Below, in pieces: positions 5,279-5,449 of a stretch of 5,449 nucleotides of DNA (its first letter is position 1; every line of letters begins with the position of its first letter). The stretch is from Candidatus Poribacteria bacterium. GTDB lineage: Bacteria; Poribacteria; WGA-4E; WGA-3G. The position numbers were made by a program, and so were the translations under genes. Under the pieces are notes generated by a model, which was not told where the DNA came from, searched no databases, and saw nothing but the letters and a program-made list of their open reading frames with translations. Location: positions 1 to 5,449 of the forward strand of contig JAPPMR010000159.1 in assembly GCA_028818995.1 (NCBI GenBank), read 5' to 3'.

Positions 5279-5449
5279 CAATGTAAAGCCACAGAGGAGT
5301 TCCCTCTGCCCGATTTTGATTGGAAGGACTTCTTGAAGGCTCCTGGGTTATAGTGTTATATATTGGTAGGCACGTTTTGTAAGCGCGCCGATTATAGTAA
5401 AATCCGAAAATATATGGACATTTCAATAATAACAATCCCTACACCATAA
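5279..5449. other. Non-coding 3' region with a small stem-loop
   Basis: These 171 bases carry no convincing gene on either strand. CAGAGG (5292-5297) and CCTCTG (5303-5308) form a 6-bp stem with a 5-nt loop shortly after the last stop. Only a short TTTT (5314-5317) follows, so it is a weak terminator candidate. From about 5340 the sequence becomes A+T-rich, with TATAGTAAAAT at 5393-5403 as a possible -10 region for a gene beyond the window. No well-spaced -35 box is present. Confidence 0.45.

Noticed and set aside
5377..5403. Promoter for a gene beyond the right edge
   Set aside because: TTGTAA (5377-5382) and TAAAAT (5398-5403) are separated by only 15 nt and both boxes are weak, so this is not supported as a promoter.
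4947..5435. Reverse-strand open frame of 162 codons covering the coiled-coil gene and the 3' region
   Set aside because: The translation is low in recognisable motifs and overlaps a strongly supported + strand gene with an ideal ribosome site, so it is a shadow.

Overview
The window reads as a moderate-G+C bacterial chromosome segment. All real genes are on the + strand, and no rRNA, tRNA, transposase or CRISPR array is visible. My best guess for the source is Candidatus Poribacteria or a related sponge- or marine-associated lineage. This is inference from memory: such genomes are rich in coiled-coil-tailed Uma2 nucleases, phytanoyl-CoA dioxygenase-like proteins, orphan MNT nucleotidyltransferases and short dispersed hairpins with GTAGGAGGGATTTGTAATCCC or GTAGGTGCGGTT cores. 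I could not check it by search.

Layout, left to right. (1) 2-376: the C-terminal part of an Mrp/NBP35 P-loop ATPase, an Fe-S carrier. (2) 427-951: a small protein with two CxxC pairs and a C-terminal PCP_red domain, the module found at the C-terminus of the BchB/ChlB subunit of dark protochlorophyllide reductase. (3) A near-consensus sigma70-type promoter (963-991) in front of a Uma2 family nuclease (1064-1762), followed by an MNT nucleotidyltransferase gene interrupted by an in-frame TAG (1799-2113). (4) 2156-2614: a four-helix CopD/HemJ-like membrane protein, then a perfect 12-bp hairpin repeat. (5) 2685-3989: a radical SAM/SPASM protein resembling AhbD/NirJ (heme b and heme d1 synthesis enzymes), fused to a second PCP_red domain. 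(6) 3995-4105: two copies of a dispersed repeat, one carrying a nested hairpin. (7) 4136-4855: a phytanoyl-CoA dioxygenase family protein, tightly coupled to 4865-5278, a coiled-coil protein with a third, diverged PCP_red domain. (8) 5279-5449: non-coding.

The main theme is the PCP_red domain occurring three times within about 5 kb on three unrelated scaffolds. They lie beside an Fe-S carrier, a heme-pathway-like radical SAM enzyme and a possibly heme-binding membrane protein. Nothing else suggests photosynthesis. A working hypothesis is a locus for tetrapyrrole or redox-cofactor chemistry in which PCP_red acts as a shared binding or docking module. The Uma2/MNT pair looks like an unrelated accessory insertion with its own promoter.
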